A model generated the notes under the pieces. That model was not told the origin of the DNA. It saw only the letters and a program-made list of their open reading frames with translations, and searched no databases. A DNA stretch of 64,000 nt, from NCBI RefSeq assembly GCF_001411555.2, contig NC_049915.1, positions 17,870,640-17,934,639 of the forward strand, given 5' to 3'. Numbering within the stretch: position 1 is the first letter of the stretch; each line of letters begins with the position of its first letter. Positions 24,763-37,417 of the stretch are shown piece by piece. The stretch comes from Juglans regia (Eukaryota > Streptophyta > Magnoliopsida > Fagales > Juglandaceae). A program made the position numbers and the translations under genes.

Positions 24763-24770
24763 TATAAATA
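24763..24770 (+). promoter_or_regulatory. TATA box of B2
   Basis: TATAAATA follows the same ATCTCGGGATGT block as in B1 and B3, 70 bp before the start codon. Confidence 0.8.
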
Positions 24771-24839
24771 GGAGGGAAGAACAGGCCGGTTATTAGCAGT
24801 ACTATCATATTATATATATATCAGCTGAGCTTGATCAAC

Positions 24840-25408
24840 ATGATGAAGGCCATTCTACTAATTATCTGCATTCTCTTGGCTTCCTCTCCTTTGATTCCTT
24901 CTCCGGTTTTAGCTCGAGCATTAGCTGGTAATTAATAATTAATTAAGATCACTAATTATTTCCATTACAGAGTTGTGTTACTTTTGCTTGCAGATCAAAA
25001 CAATTCATTGCGTATAGATCATCGATGTTGCTCATTTACATATATATGCATGTTTCCGACCAACTATGTCTTTCCTAATAATTATTGGTTTTTCAATTTG
25101 GTTATATAATGATATTAACTAAACATATTGTTATATATATATATATATATATATCTTATCTCCGGTACGTAGGTGCAGGCCGCAGACAGCTGCTTGATGG
25201 CATAGCAGTACCCCCTACTACTCCTCATGTAACCAAGCCGGGTGTGTCGCCAAAGCCAAGGGTCCCGTGCAGACGAGCACCTGGTGATCCATATCAGCGG
25301 TGTCGGCCAACACAAGTACCAGTACTCCCACGGCCGCCATATTGTCTCTCACCATACATTCGTAATTGCAGACGTCAAACCCCTCCAAATACGAAGCATG
25401 CACCATGA
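24840..25408 (+). CDS. Secreted cysteine-containing peptide precursor, type B (B2)
   Basis: Exons 24840-24927 and 25173-25408 with a 245-bp phase-1 intron (shortened, with a (TA)n tract before the acceptor) encode 107 residues. The signal peptide is residues 1-25, then AGRRQLLDGIAVPP and cysteines at 62, 73, 87 and 95 (VPCRRAPGDPYQRC and CLSPYIRNC), ending PNTKHAP. It is the closest relative of B1. Across exon 2 I count 11 amino-acid-changing and 2 silent base differences from B1, with every cysteine, the RRQL site and the tail unchanged. Probably an exported signalling or defence peptide, but the function is unknown. Confidence 0.82.
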
Positions 25409-26029
25409 ACCTGGTTTAGCAATATTAATTAAGCATCAGACTGCTTGTACATTTCTTATGGAGATCGATCGAGCAGCGTTTTAAGAATAAAACTAGTAAT
25501 GTTTTGTGTAATATTATTCTATATGCGTTTTTGGGTTTGTGATGGATTTCATAATTATCTTCCTTGTGTGGTGTAATATATGAGTGAATAAGTGATCAGA
25601 ATCTACTCATGTTTAGATCATAAACTATATGCTTTATGTGTTAGTGACAATAAATAAAAGCAACCTTGTTGTGGATTTTCACTACCTGAAAATTAAGATC
25701 AGCCTGTAGTGTTTCATGTCTAAATATCCGGATGGTCGCACAAAACAAGAACCAAAAACTGGGGATCAAGGGGTCCCCTCAAAAACTTCCCAAGAGTTTT
25801 ACATCCAAACATCATGTTAATGACTTGATTTCGACCATTTTATTTTCACTGTGCAGGACCGTGAAAGATGGAAAATAATAAACCTACAACTATTCTACAA
25901 CAGTTTTATAACTCTATTTAAAATGAATGAAAATTAAATAAAATTGAAAATATTTTTTTAGTGAAGTGACACAATTAAATTAGTTGATTTGAAGTGAGTA
26001 ATAAAATAGTTATAAAAGATAATAGTTAT
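25409..26029 (+). other. B2 3' UTR and flank
   Basis: Nearly identical to the B1 flank. It stops at about 26010, where sequence from the intron of a type A gene takes over without an exon 1, marking a recombination or deletion point. No gene. Confidence 0.65.
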
Positions 26030-26133
26030 AAAGTCTTTCTATTTTTGGGTTTTGCAACATATGACACAAATTTTCATTTTTTAACCCTATATATATCTAT
26101 ATATGTTTTCCTAGTAATTAAGTCTTCAATTTG
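26030..26133 (+). pseudogene. Dead type A copy, 5' part of intron (A3)
   Basis: ATGACACAAATTTTCA and the following TATATGTTTTCC and TAATTAAGTCTTC match the A1 intron at 6720-6790. No exon 1 precedes it. The rest of this intron resumes at 39901, so A3 is split by about 13.8 kb of nested mobile DNA. Confidence 0.75.
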
Positions 26134-28437
26134 CCAAGATCCTTTGGATCAATTGGCAGCACCTTATGTAACGCCCCGTACCCTGAGATCTAGAGAATTA
26201 GCTCTTGAAACTAAACATCATCTTTTATAACAGATTTATACACTCTAATATTCCATCAAAATACGAAATCAATTTATTCAAACAAAAAATATATGTCCCT
26301 CCATCAAGACACTAATTAATTACTTCAAAGAAATAAATTAGAATTCCACACAGTCTCGAAAGTTTCATGACTTACAGTACCAAAATACCATAAAATCATA
26401 AATCAACTAAAAAGATTCCAAATAAATACTTGTAACCTCAGGTATTTATTCATCTACGAACACCAAACTTCTCTAACACAACCTACTTTTGCTCGCCAGC
26501 GAAACCATTATAATTATCTGAAAAATATTGTGGAGATAAGGGGGTGAGTTATCATCAACTCAATATGTATAGGACATATACTAGTTTACAAACATGAGCA
26601 TTTACAGAGTTTAGAATACATAACAAAACACCGATTATTTTCAAAATGCAAAGTCGGAATATGTTATCAAAAATATTAGAGCGAAAATTCAAAAATATCC
26701 ATAATCAAAATCTCTTTGGCATAGCATAACTGAACTTATTCATCTTTTCTTATCATATCAAAATAGAGACATGTTTAACCCCCATGGTAGGATTGTGTAA
26801 ACCCCGATAGCCAACCGAGCAGAAACAGAATGTGGATTTTTCCTTTATTATTCTCGGAGTTCCGAGTGTGCACACAGAAAACCACTTTGTTTTCAAAGTG
26901 GGTGCACTAGAAACAGAAAAGTTGGTACCAACCCGAATAGAGGCCACAATTTTACACCCGAGTAAGGTCAGAATGGAACGGAAACAGAAACAGAATGTCT
27001 TGTCAAAGACTTTCAGAAATCACATTATATCATATCAAAGTATAGAACATTTTTAGAACAAATCAAAATCATATCAAAAAAATATAATTTATACACAAAA
27101 TTTCATATTTACTCTCTTTTGCACAGTTCAGAAACATAATGTCAAAACTTTACTCATGTCTACACCAGTCATGACAGAAGGTACTTTATTCTTATACAAA
27201 ATTTCATGAGAAATGCAGAACAAATAACCGAGGTCGTTTCAGATTTCTTTTCATAACAAAACATGCATATTTTTAAATTGACTTCAATCCATTTTATTTT
27301 TATATAAAGTCTAACATAAGAACTCTACTTACCTAGACTTCTTAACTTTTCAAAATTTATTCACAACAGTACTCAACAATAATCGATCGTCACCTCTAAA
27401 ATAATCACGTATTCACAGAAATTTCCAATCGAACATGTATATCAATGCTTAAACCTGAAATACTAAATAACATTTTTTCCTAAAAATCTAAAATTCACTA
27501 AACCATAAAAATATCAATACTTCCCAAATTTTTATCTATACCGTTTCACTCCACCGACCAAAAAATAAATATTAAAAAAAATATTTCTATGATATAAGAT
27601 TTTTGGTACTAATATAAAGTGGTATTAAACCCACTAAAAATAATATACTGATTCCTGTAACAGACCCATGGTTACAAAAAAAATAACATAAAAATACATA
27701 TTGTAATTCAAAGGACAAAATTGTAATAACAACTAAGCTTTACATAAAAAACTCAATAAGCCAAGTATACTGACCCAAGTCGTGCGATGGAGGTTCACCA
27801 AAAGGGCAGCTGCGAGGTGAAGGAGCTGGGTTGCGGTGGACGGTGGCTGTCCCGACGGCGGCGCACAGAGAGAGAGAGTGAGCAGAGATCAGAGGAAGAG
27901 AGTGATCCGTGAGAGGGAACGAAAACTTACCGTGAGACGAAAAGGAGGCGTGCGACGCTCGGGGGGGCTTGAGGTGTCCGGCGGCCCTTTCCGTGCAGGT
28001 GGTGACGAAGTGGAGGGGGCTGGCGCCTTAAGGTGGCTGGGTTATGGCTTACGGTGGTGGAGAAATTCCTCTGTTTTCGGTGGGTGAAAACAGAGGTGGT
28101 GTTTTACGGGTAGTTGAGAACCGGGCTGGAGAAGGCGGTAGCGCACTAGTGGAGTGGTAAAATTTGAGTTGAGTGGCTGAGGTTCCAACCGTGGACAGAT
28201 TCCGGTGGAGTAGCGAAGGGATGGCTTGGCTTTCGGGTGGCGAGGCTGCTGGACGCAACGAGGCTTGCGGATTGGTGTTTTACGGGAGGGTGAGGACCGG
28301 GCTGAGTTGGAGCTGGGCAGTTTCACACGGTGGCAGCGGCTACACTTCGGTGGTGTTGGTTTTCACGTGACGATGGAGGTCGATAAGGGTCTCGGTGATG
28401 GTGGTTGAAAGCGCACAAGGAGGGGCTGTGGTGCAAC

Positions 28438-31400
28438 TGTAACACCCGGTCCAGCAGCAACAAGCGGTTTTCTAAAAGTTTTGTTTTCGGATTTATAGGT
28501 ACGAAAAGTCAGTTAATTTTTTAAGTATTTTTTTTATAAATTTCGGATCTAAAATCTTTGTTTTGGTGAATTATGATCTTATTGAATCTGATAATTAGGT
28601 TAAATTTTTTAAAAGGGCCAAATAAGAATTGATTTGAGAATTTTTTAAAATAAATTGGATTATTTTTAAAAATCGAATCGAGACCCATGACTCAAAAAAA
28701 AGTCCAAACTCGTGAGAAGCCATTTTCAGTCCGATGCCACGCACTTTTCCTTTCTATTTTCTTCCAGGGTTATTCTTCACGTCTTAAGCATGCACGTCTC
28801 TAATGTATTAATCACTCACATACATACACGTCTCCCTTATCCCTTACGCTCTTAGTTCGCCTATATATATAATCCTTTGTGCATGAAGAAAACTGGTTGC
28901 CGTCTCTTTCCACCTCAAACTCCCTCATGCGCACGCCCCAAGCAAGCAAAATATTTCCTCATCAATCTAGGGTTGCCGCCGACCCTCTTGTGCCGCCAAG
29001 CTCCATGCCACAACCAAGCTCCAAGCCAGACCAGCGTTGCAACCACTGGAAAACGACCCAGCTAGGGGTGTTCATCCGGATCCGGATCCGGATATCCGGC
29101 CATAACCGGATCCGGATGCTAAAATCCGGGCGGTTATCCGCCCGGATTAATCCAGATTTAATCCGGGCGGATAACCAGATTCAATCCAAATATCCAGATT
29201 GTAATCGGATATCCGGATTTAATCCGGATCCGAATTTAATCCGGATTTAATCCGGGTTATAACCGGATTTAATCTAGATTATACCCGGATTAAATCCGAC
29301 TTCAATTTTTTTTTTTTTTTTAAAGACTTAAAACTTTTGGATCTGTTTTTAAAACCGGGTTACAAATTATCAGGAAACATGTAAAATAAATAAAAATATT
29401 GTTGTTACATCACAATAGAAGACGTAAATTTACAAAAAACAAAAGAAATAATAATACATTACAACTAATTAAACTAAAACATAAATTTACAAAGAAGAAA
29501 AGAAATAAATTTACAAAGATCAAAATTTATTAGTCTTCATCTTGTATTAATCCAGTGGCATTCACATAAACAGGTTCCTCTGCCAGTTCAAGGGGCAAGG
29601 CCATTCTAGTGGGCTGCCCTCCAAGACAATGAGAATGTACCTAATTCAATATCCAATACTTGTTAACAGATCTCAGGCCAAATACATCCATTTTATGAAG
29701 ATAATCTGTTTACTGGGTATCCAACAACTACAACACCTTAAGAGCCTAAATAAATTAGTCCTACATCAGGTAATGTATTCAAGTACCTCAGATAGCATGC
29801 AGCATGATTATCAGTTAAAGTTTGAATTTTCTCTCTTTGGGATGCGAAACTCTTCTACCAGTCCTTGGAAAATCAAATCAACAAAAGAGATCTGCATTAT
29901 AATATTTTAAATCAAATTACAAATCCAAGGAATAAATCCTACCCGTGATGAATGAGCTGCATCCTCACATGGCCATTTCATTATAATATTTTAAATTTGC
30001 CCCAAATCAGAAAAATGAAAAGCTGACTAGCACCAAATAAAGAATGCAGCAAGCTAACAGCAATGACATGGATTGCTCACAATCTGATTTTGAGGAAGTT
30101 ATATCGAGCTCTTGAATTTTTGAGGAAGTTGGAACCACCTGGGTATGGATAATCAAAGTCCTAATTTGTTTGTGAAAAGTCATTGAGCGCATCATGTGCT
30201 GCACTGTTTTGACTTTTGTCCATAAGATTCATTTTTGTAGACTAATAATGCTTTGGATTTGAAAGAAAACATATGGTAACTGGAAGATATATAAACAATC
30301 ACTTGTTCCAACATTTATTGTAGCTATATGTGCACATAAAAGGTTACTAGTTGTGTGTCTCATTTTGTCTGTTCATCTATATTGCCCAAAACCCAGTCTT
30401 TTCATTTTACTTCTCTGTTTTTCCTACAGAAGATTTCAAGGTAGGTGGTATTTAAAATAAATACTATTTATTTTGGGTAGGGTTGTAAAAAAAGAAAAGA
30501 AAAAGGGTGAACCAGTGAATCATGTTTGGTTTGATATTTTTTTCAAAATTTTTAAAACTAGAGTTTATTTTGATTCCTCTTTTCCTTTTCATCCAGGGAA
30601 AAAACTAGAGTTTATTTTTATAAATGATTTGGATCTGGCCTTTGTAGAGTCACTTAATCTCATATACACATACACATACACAACAGTTAATCTCTCATGT
30701 GGCCTAGAACATAATTGAGTCTCATTATATGTGCTGTTATGTTCACTTTAAAAAATAAAAATCATGTGCAATAGACAAAAATACAGTGACAAATCGGGAA
30801 CCACCAATAGAGCAATAGACTGAAATTGCTATTGCTGAGTGTCCAATTTACTTAAAAATCAACTACTAATTGCTATTGCCTTTTTTTCTACCTCCATCAG
30901 GATCCTCCCTTCTTTTTGATTAACTATAATAACTAAAGCAATGCCCAATGCTAAAATATCATACTATCTGAAACACCCGAAAATACAATAAAATCCTAAA
31001 ACACAAAAATTCCAAAACATCCAAAAATACAATAAAACCCTAAAACACAAAAATTCCAAAACACCCATCGTTTACAAAAAAAAAACCCAACACTTATAAT
31101 CAAAAATCCCGAAACACATCATTTACAAAAACTAACGAAGTAGTGAAAGAGAGATGACCATACCGTACAGAAACTAACAGAGTAGAGAAAGGCTTGAGAA
31201 AAATACCTTACGAGCTTAGACTTCAGAAATGTTAGCCTCCGCATCTCTCTCTCAAATGCGCAAACTGCAAATGACTTCGAAAGACGAAGGGATTTAGCAG
31301 AAGAGACGTATGCGTCAAAGAGAGAAGGAGAAGAGAATGGATTCGGAAAGGAAGAGATGCCTGCGTCGAAGAGAATAGGCAGAAGTGATTTGGAAAGGGG

Positions 31401-33838
31401 AAAGGTAGACGGGATTCGAAGAATCGAGAAAGTTAGGGATTTTGCGAGCAAAGTGAACCGGTTTTTTTTTTTAAATGACCCGGTTACAGATAACCGGGTC
31501 ACAGAATCGGATCCGGATTCTCCTCACCCGCCCGGGTGTAATCCGGGCGAATAACCGCCCGGATACACCCGGATTTCCGGGTTCCAGACCGGACCGGAAA
31601 AAAATCCGGTCCGGATGCACACCCTTAGACCCAGCCACCTTCCCAACGAACCTGGCCTGCACCTCCGTAAACTGCCGTGAACCATTCAGCCTTCCGCTGC
31701 TGCATCTTGAGGATCAAACCGAGATTAACCACTGCCGTCAGAACCTTCACGTCCAACCGCCAGCCTTGGGCCCCCTGGCCGTGGCCACCTAGCCATCGTT
31801 CAACTCCAGGCCGCATCCTCGGCACCACGGAAGCACCAAGAGTCACCCACCGCACGAAACCAGACCGCCCAGAACAAAACCACCATGATAGCCACTGCTC
31901 AGCTTTGGTGCAACACTACAGCTCCTCCACAGTACTGCCTTGCACCACCGTACCCCTCAGAATAAATTCAAACGCTGCCAGCAACGGAAGCCGTCATCAC
32001 CCTCTGTTTTCCACACCCCAAAACAGAGTAAGAAAACCTCCCCGTGCCCTCAATTTTTCAGCCCCGTCCGAACACTCTTCCTGAGTCCTGATCAGCCGCA
32101 CGTTTATCATCAGCACGGTAAGCCCATGACGAAACTACCCCCTGCCTCTCACGTATTTTTATCTCGCCGGGGTTTCTCTCTCTTTCTTTCTGCGTAAACT
32201 CTCTCTCATCAGTCTCTCTCTCTCAGTGTTCAGCCACCACCTCGCCAACGTAATCTCTGCCACCTCCTTGTTGCTCGCGCTGCTCCTCCACTCTCTTTGA
32301 GTATGGACGTCTCCGTTGCATGTGTTTGGTCTCAGTTTTTCTTTCCATTTTTGTGTATGTTTTCCCAAGCAGCACATGATAAATATGACTTTATTTCTCA
32401 AAATGACCCCATATCAGGATAGTTCAGTGGGCATAAGTTTGCTTTTTGAAACGCTCTTGCATTGTTTTATTTGAGGTATAAGAATTTATATAAAAAATAT
32501 TTAATGTTTTAGTCGGAGAAATTAAATAGATATTGATGAATTTTGGAAAGCGATGAGATTTTAGGGTAATGAGAGTTTAGGTTTTTGAAGATTTAAAATA
32601 GATTAATATAGTATTTCAGGTTAAATATTGAGATACGTGTTCGATTGGAAATTTACGAAAATAACATGATAATTTTATAAGTGACGATTGATTTTTGTTC
32701 AGTATTTCTATGGAGAAATTCTGAAAGGTTAAGAAATCCAAGTAAGTGGGGTTCCTATACTAGACTATGTATAAAAATAAAATGGGTTAAGGTTATTTTG
32801 AAAATATGCATGTTTTATTATGAAAATAAATTTGAACTATCTTAGTTATTTGTTCTGCATTACAAATGAGATTATGTTTAAGAATAAAGTATTTTCTGGC
32901 ATGACTGGTGTAGACATGAGCTATTTTGGTATTTAGTTTCTGAAATTGTGCAAAAGAGAACAAATATGAAATTTTGCACAAAAATCATGTTTTTGTGATC
33001 TGATTTTGTTCTGTTCTGAAAATATTTTGTACTCTAATATGATATGATGTGATTTATGAAAACATTTGGCATAACATTTTGTTTCTGCTTCATTTCTGTT
33101 ATGACCTTACCTCGGATGTAAAACTCTGGCCTCTGTTTGGGTTGGTACCAACTTTTATGTTTTTGCTCGGTTGGCCGCCGGGGTTCGCACAATCCTACCA
33201 CGGGGGTTAAACATGGTCTATATTCTGATAGGATAAGATAAGATGTGATGTTTAATTTTATGTTATGCCAAAAGGAATTTGATTATCAATATTTTTTAAC
33301 TTTCGCTCTGATATTTTTTATAATATTCTAATTTTGCATTCTGAAAGGTAATGTTTTTATTCTGCATTCTGAAAGAAAGTATTATGTTCTGCATTCTGAA
33401 TTTTGTAAAAGCTCACACACTAATATATGTTCTCTGCTTACTGAGTTGTTTATAACTCACCCCCTATCTCCAAATATTTTTTAGATGATCTTGATGATTC
33501 TGTTGGAGAACAAGAGTAGACAGTATTAGAGAGGTTTCATGTTCGTAGAGGTATAAGTGTTCGATGGTACAAGTGCTTATTTGAGAGTCATAGTTAGTAA
33601 ATGGATTATTTTCAGTTATTTTGACATGATAAGTTAAGGATATTTTCGAGTTTTTGGAGAGTTTCTAATTTATTTTATTGAGAAATTCTTTCTTATCCCT
33701 ATGAAGGAACATGAATATATGGGTTGAGCAAATGAATTAATATTTTACTAAGTTTTCTGGATTTTATAGTTGTGATATTGGAATTAATATTAAGTATTAA
33801 AAGCTAACTTTCCAGACCTCAAGGACCGGGGCGTTACA
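28438..33838 (+). mobile_element. Solo LTR (inner), plus orientation
   Basis: It begins TGTAACACCCGGTCC and ends GGACCGGGGCGTTACA, with an exact 5-bp duplication GCAAC at 28433-28437 and 33839-33843. Net length is about 2.8 kb after removing the hAT-like element at 29063-31627. It is the same family as the outer LTR, inserted in the opposite direction. Small ORFs are not supported. Confidence 0.82.
29063..31627. mobile_element. hAT-like element, 2.57 kb
   Basis: Ends are TAGGGGTGTTCATCCGGATC and, reverse-complemented, TAAGGGTGTGCATCCGGACC. An exact 8-bp duplication GACCCAGC lies at 29055-29062 and 31628-31635. Terminal regions are packed with CCGGAT repeats. I see no transposase: internal ORFs (such as 31119-31502 on the minus strand) carry no hAT domain I recognise. 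A nonautonomous member of the same style as the three shorter elements in this window. Confidence 0.83.
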
Positions 33839-36595
33839 GCAACACTGTTTGTGGGCTGAGTTGGGTCTAAGGGGGAGGTGCTTCCATGCGTGAAGTTTGA
33901 TGGTAGTGTCCGATGGAGGCTTGCAGTGGTGTAGCAAGGTAAGCTTAGAGAAGTGGCTGACGGAAGGAACAAGGCTTCACAATGGGGGTGCTACGCGAAA
34001 AACATAGTAAGAAGAGGTGTAAAAAAAATGTCGTATGCTCTAATAATTTAAACAAAGCACTCAAGTGCAATGTTTTAGACTAAAGTAGAAAAATCCTCAA
34101 CGGTTGGTAAACAAAATATTTCACCAAAAGATAAAAGAATCTAGGAGGTGGAACGTGGAAAGGAAGGAACGGCGTGGGCATGTACATGGAAAAAAGAGGA
34201 AAAGTAATCATGTATGTGTGTGGGTGCACGTTGGTGAGGGGGCTAGCACATGGGAATGGAGGAAAGAAATGGCATCATGAGGTGCATGTGGGGGAAGAAG
34301 CTGGTTGAGCAAGAGGTCTACAGAAAGAATATTTATGTATAAATATATAAGAATTTGAATGCGACTAGGCACTAGACATGGGTGTTACACCTTAGTTTCT
34401 CGCTAAGAGAACCAAGGATCGAATCCCCTCCCCCATGTATATTAAAAAGAAAAAAATCTTCGCTTTGTTTACATTTTGATTGTAACACCTAGGCCTAACA
34501 CAAAATTCGCGTTCAATTTTCTTTAGTGTTATTTTATTTTATTTATTTTAAGTTCATTTACCACCAAGATGTAGGTCCAACCTTTCACGAATGTCTCATG
34601 CACATTGATCTCCTTCTCCCCCTCGAAGTCATTTCTTCCAGCCAACCACCATGCACGTTGGAAAAACTCAATAACCGTTGCCATGCACGTCGATCCCCTA
34701 TTCCTTTTTCTTTCCCCCATGTTTTTTTTTTCGGTTTCAAATCTCCACAACTACTTCCCGATGCCTTTGTTTCCCCTCTGGATTGATTTTTTATTTCTTT
34801 TTCCCTTCCCCACATTGCACTCAACCTTTGTTTACCCTACATTGAAATAGAGCACAGTCCTTTTCCACCCACACGACCGAGAAGCCAACTCCACGACCAC
34901 CATGTGTTGTCCACACTCGTTCACCAACAACCACGCCCAACGATGAAGCCACTGCTCCTGCACAACGGAAGCTGCCCAAGGCTTGTTGCTGCTGCCAACC
35001 ACTGCTCGAAACACAAGCCACCATGCATGTCCAGCGGGCCACTCGAAACTGTTACATACCCCAAGCCGCAACACCTCCACCAACGACCATCATCATTGTT
35101 GCCAACCCACAAATGAGAAAGCCATCCTCTCTCACTCACGGCAAAATCGCAAGCTTGCTCCATCCTCTATAAATCAAACCAAAACACTCTAATTTTAAAT
35201 GGCTGGTGGTGAGCCCTATCTCGAACCACCAGACATTGGTCCAAGAGTCCTCTCGCACGGCCATTCACAGTAGATAGATGAGGGCTCGGGACACAGTTCG
35301 ACCTTTTGACCACCACCGACGCCGTGCTCAACTCCTCCATCCATTGTTGCACCACCGTGCACGACCTCCACCCCTCACCGTAAGCCTCTATCACTTTCAC
35401 CTTGTCTTCCTCTCACAACTCTTACTCTCATACTCTCTCTCTCTTTTTCTCTTTCTCTCTCAGTGCTCTGTCGTCAAGCACCACTGTCCACCGCACCCAG
35501 ACCCGTCACGGCTCCTCCGCTCCCGATGAGTTATGGAGGGGTCGCACGTTGGTTCCTCTCATAAGCCGTTGCTTCCCTCTAGTTTTTAGTTTCAGTTTTT
35601 CTCATTACTAAAATGCCCGTATTTTTCAATTGGGTTTGGGCTATTTTGTTTACGTAGTGGTTTTTATATTTTAAGTGGGATCATTTTATTTTAAAATAGT
35701 CCATAAACTTTATTTTTTTTACAGTAAATATTTATGGGATTTAAATTATGTTGTTAAGCATTAATTTTTACAATTTAATTTTAGAAGTGAACAGCAACCG
35801 TGTATTGTTATTTTGAACACTATAATTCTAATCTAGTTTATTTTTATTAAATGAAATTTTATTACTTACTGTAATAGAATTTTGGTATAATTATATTAAC
35901 TAGTATTAAGTTTTATAGTTTGATTTCACTCAAAAAATAATTTAGATTTTAATATTTTAGTCCGAGAAATTATGGGGATATTGATGGATTTGGAAATTAT
36001 GGTATTTTAGGGTTATGAGAATTTTAGGTATTGTGGAACTAAAATATGTTAATTATAGCATTTCAGGTTTAAATATTGAAATACGTGTTCGACTGAAAAT
36101 TTACAAAAATTACGTGATTATTTTTATAGGCGACAATTGATTTTCGTTTAGTACTGTTGTGGAGAATTTATGAAAAGTTAAAAAGTTCATGTAAGCGGGG
36201 TTCCTATGCTTTGCTTTATACGAATTATTGAGACTGAGGTTGACTTTGTGAAAACTTTGCATATTTTGTAATGAAATGAGAACTTGGGAAAAACCAATAT
36301 TAGTCGCTTATTTGCATTGCTCATGAAAACTATACAAAAAAGGAAAAATATTTTCTGATATGCATTGTGTAGACATGAGCTAAATTTTGTCATGCTGCCT
36401 CTGAAATCTGAAAAAGAGCTATATTGAGTATCTGAAAAATTGTGAATTGATTTATAAAGATGCTCTGAATTTTGTTTTCAGTATGTGAGAATGATCTGAT
36501 TATGTTTCGGTACTCTGTTTTGTTTTGATATGGCATCTGAAAACCATTGGCATAGTGTACTAATTTTGTATCTGACTATGTCTCTGTTCTGTTAT

Positions 36596-36640
36596 GCTCT
36601 GCTCTGCTCTGCTCTGCTCTGCTCTGCTCTGCTCTGCTCT
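36596..36640 (+). repeat. Pentanucleotide microsatellite (GCTCT)9
   Basis: Nine perfect GCTCT units inside the third solo LTR, in a region where the related LTRs have only isolated CTCTG motifs. It produces a spurious cysteine/leucine-rich ORF. Confidence 0.95.
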
Positions 36641-37417
36641 GTTTGGGTTGGTACCAACTTCTATGTATCTGAGTGCACCCACTTTGGAAACAAAGTGATT
36701 TTTATGTGGTCTTTCATGTGTGCACACTCGGGGCTCCGAGAGTAATAAGAGAAAGATTTCCCTTTGTCTCTGCTTGGTTTGGCCACCAGGGATAGCACAA
36801 CCCTACCACGAAGGTGAAACATGATCTATGCTCTGTGAGATGCTCTGTTTTGATGTGATGATGAAGCTCAGGTTATGTTATGCCAAAGTACTCTATGTTT
36901 TATGTGTCTTAAAATCATCGCTCTGTTACGTTTAAAAACATATTTTGTTCTACATGATAACTCTGGAAAATATTTTGTTTTGCATACTGTGTTTTGTAAA
37001 TACTCATATTTGCACGCTAGTATATGTCTCATGCTTACTGAATTGTTGATAACTCATCATTTATCTCCACAATATCTTTTAGAGAATTTGGATATTGAGC
37101 TGAGGATCAAGATTATGGAGCATAGGTGAGATGATTTTTTTTAATCTTAATGGATTAAGCATAGAATGTTTCTTTGAGTATTGGCATTTTTGTTAAGAAA
37201 TCTTATCGCATTCTGATAACTTGGTATTCTTGAAAGTTGATTATATTGAGGAATTTAGTTCGAAACAAAATGTTTTATATGATATTGAGATTTTGGATTT
37301 TATGAATATATTGTTAGAATGTGAGTTTAAGTGATAAGGAGTAAATCTGAACTCAATGGATAAGTTTGTGTTTTGTGTGGAAATGGTAGAGATGTGATTT
37401 GCATTATAAGAGATGGA

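Larger units (their letters stand above)
26167..34389 (-). mobile_element. Solo LTR (outer), minus orientation
   Basis: It begins TGTAACGCCCCG and ends GGGTGTTACA, with an exact 5-bp target duplication CCTTA at 26162-26166 and 34390-34394. Without the inner insertion (28438-33838) it is about 2.8 kb, with no coding capacity and no internal domain. That fits a solo LTR left by recombination between two LTRs. ORFs inside (for example at 27836-28087) are GC-rich noise. Confidence 0.8.
26134..34456 (+). mobile_element. tRNA-related SINE-like unit, about 95 bp, split by an LTR
   Basis: Pieces 26134-26166 and 34395-34456 join to give TGGATCAATTGG (box A-like), then GGATCGAATCC (box B-like), then an A-rich tail. 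Flanks TCTTCAATTTG (26123-26133) and TCTTCGCTTTG (34457-34467) agree at 9 of 11 bases, as expected for a target duplication. The structure fits a tRNA-derived SINE; the very short length and the family are uncertain. It is not a functional tRNA gene. Confidence 0.5.

Noticed and set aside
31677..32197. Overlapping ORFs of 85-135 codons
   Set aside because: They are inside the inner solo LTR, with no recognisable domain and no partner in the sister LTRs.
26134..34456. Split tRNA gene
   Set aside because: Only box-like motifs are present. There is no cloverleaf with acceptor stem pairing, and an A-rich tail with a target duplication points to a SINE.
36530..36745. Cys/Leu-rich small ORF
   Set aside because: It is a translation of the (GCTCT)9 microsatellite inside a solo LTR.
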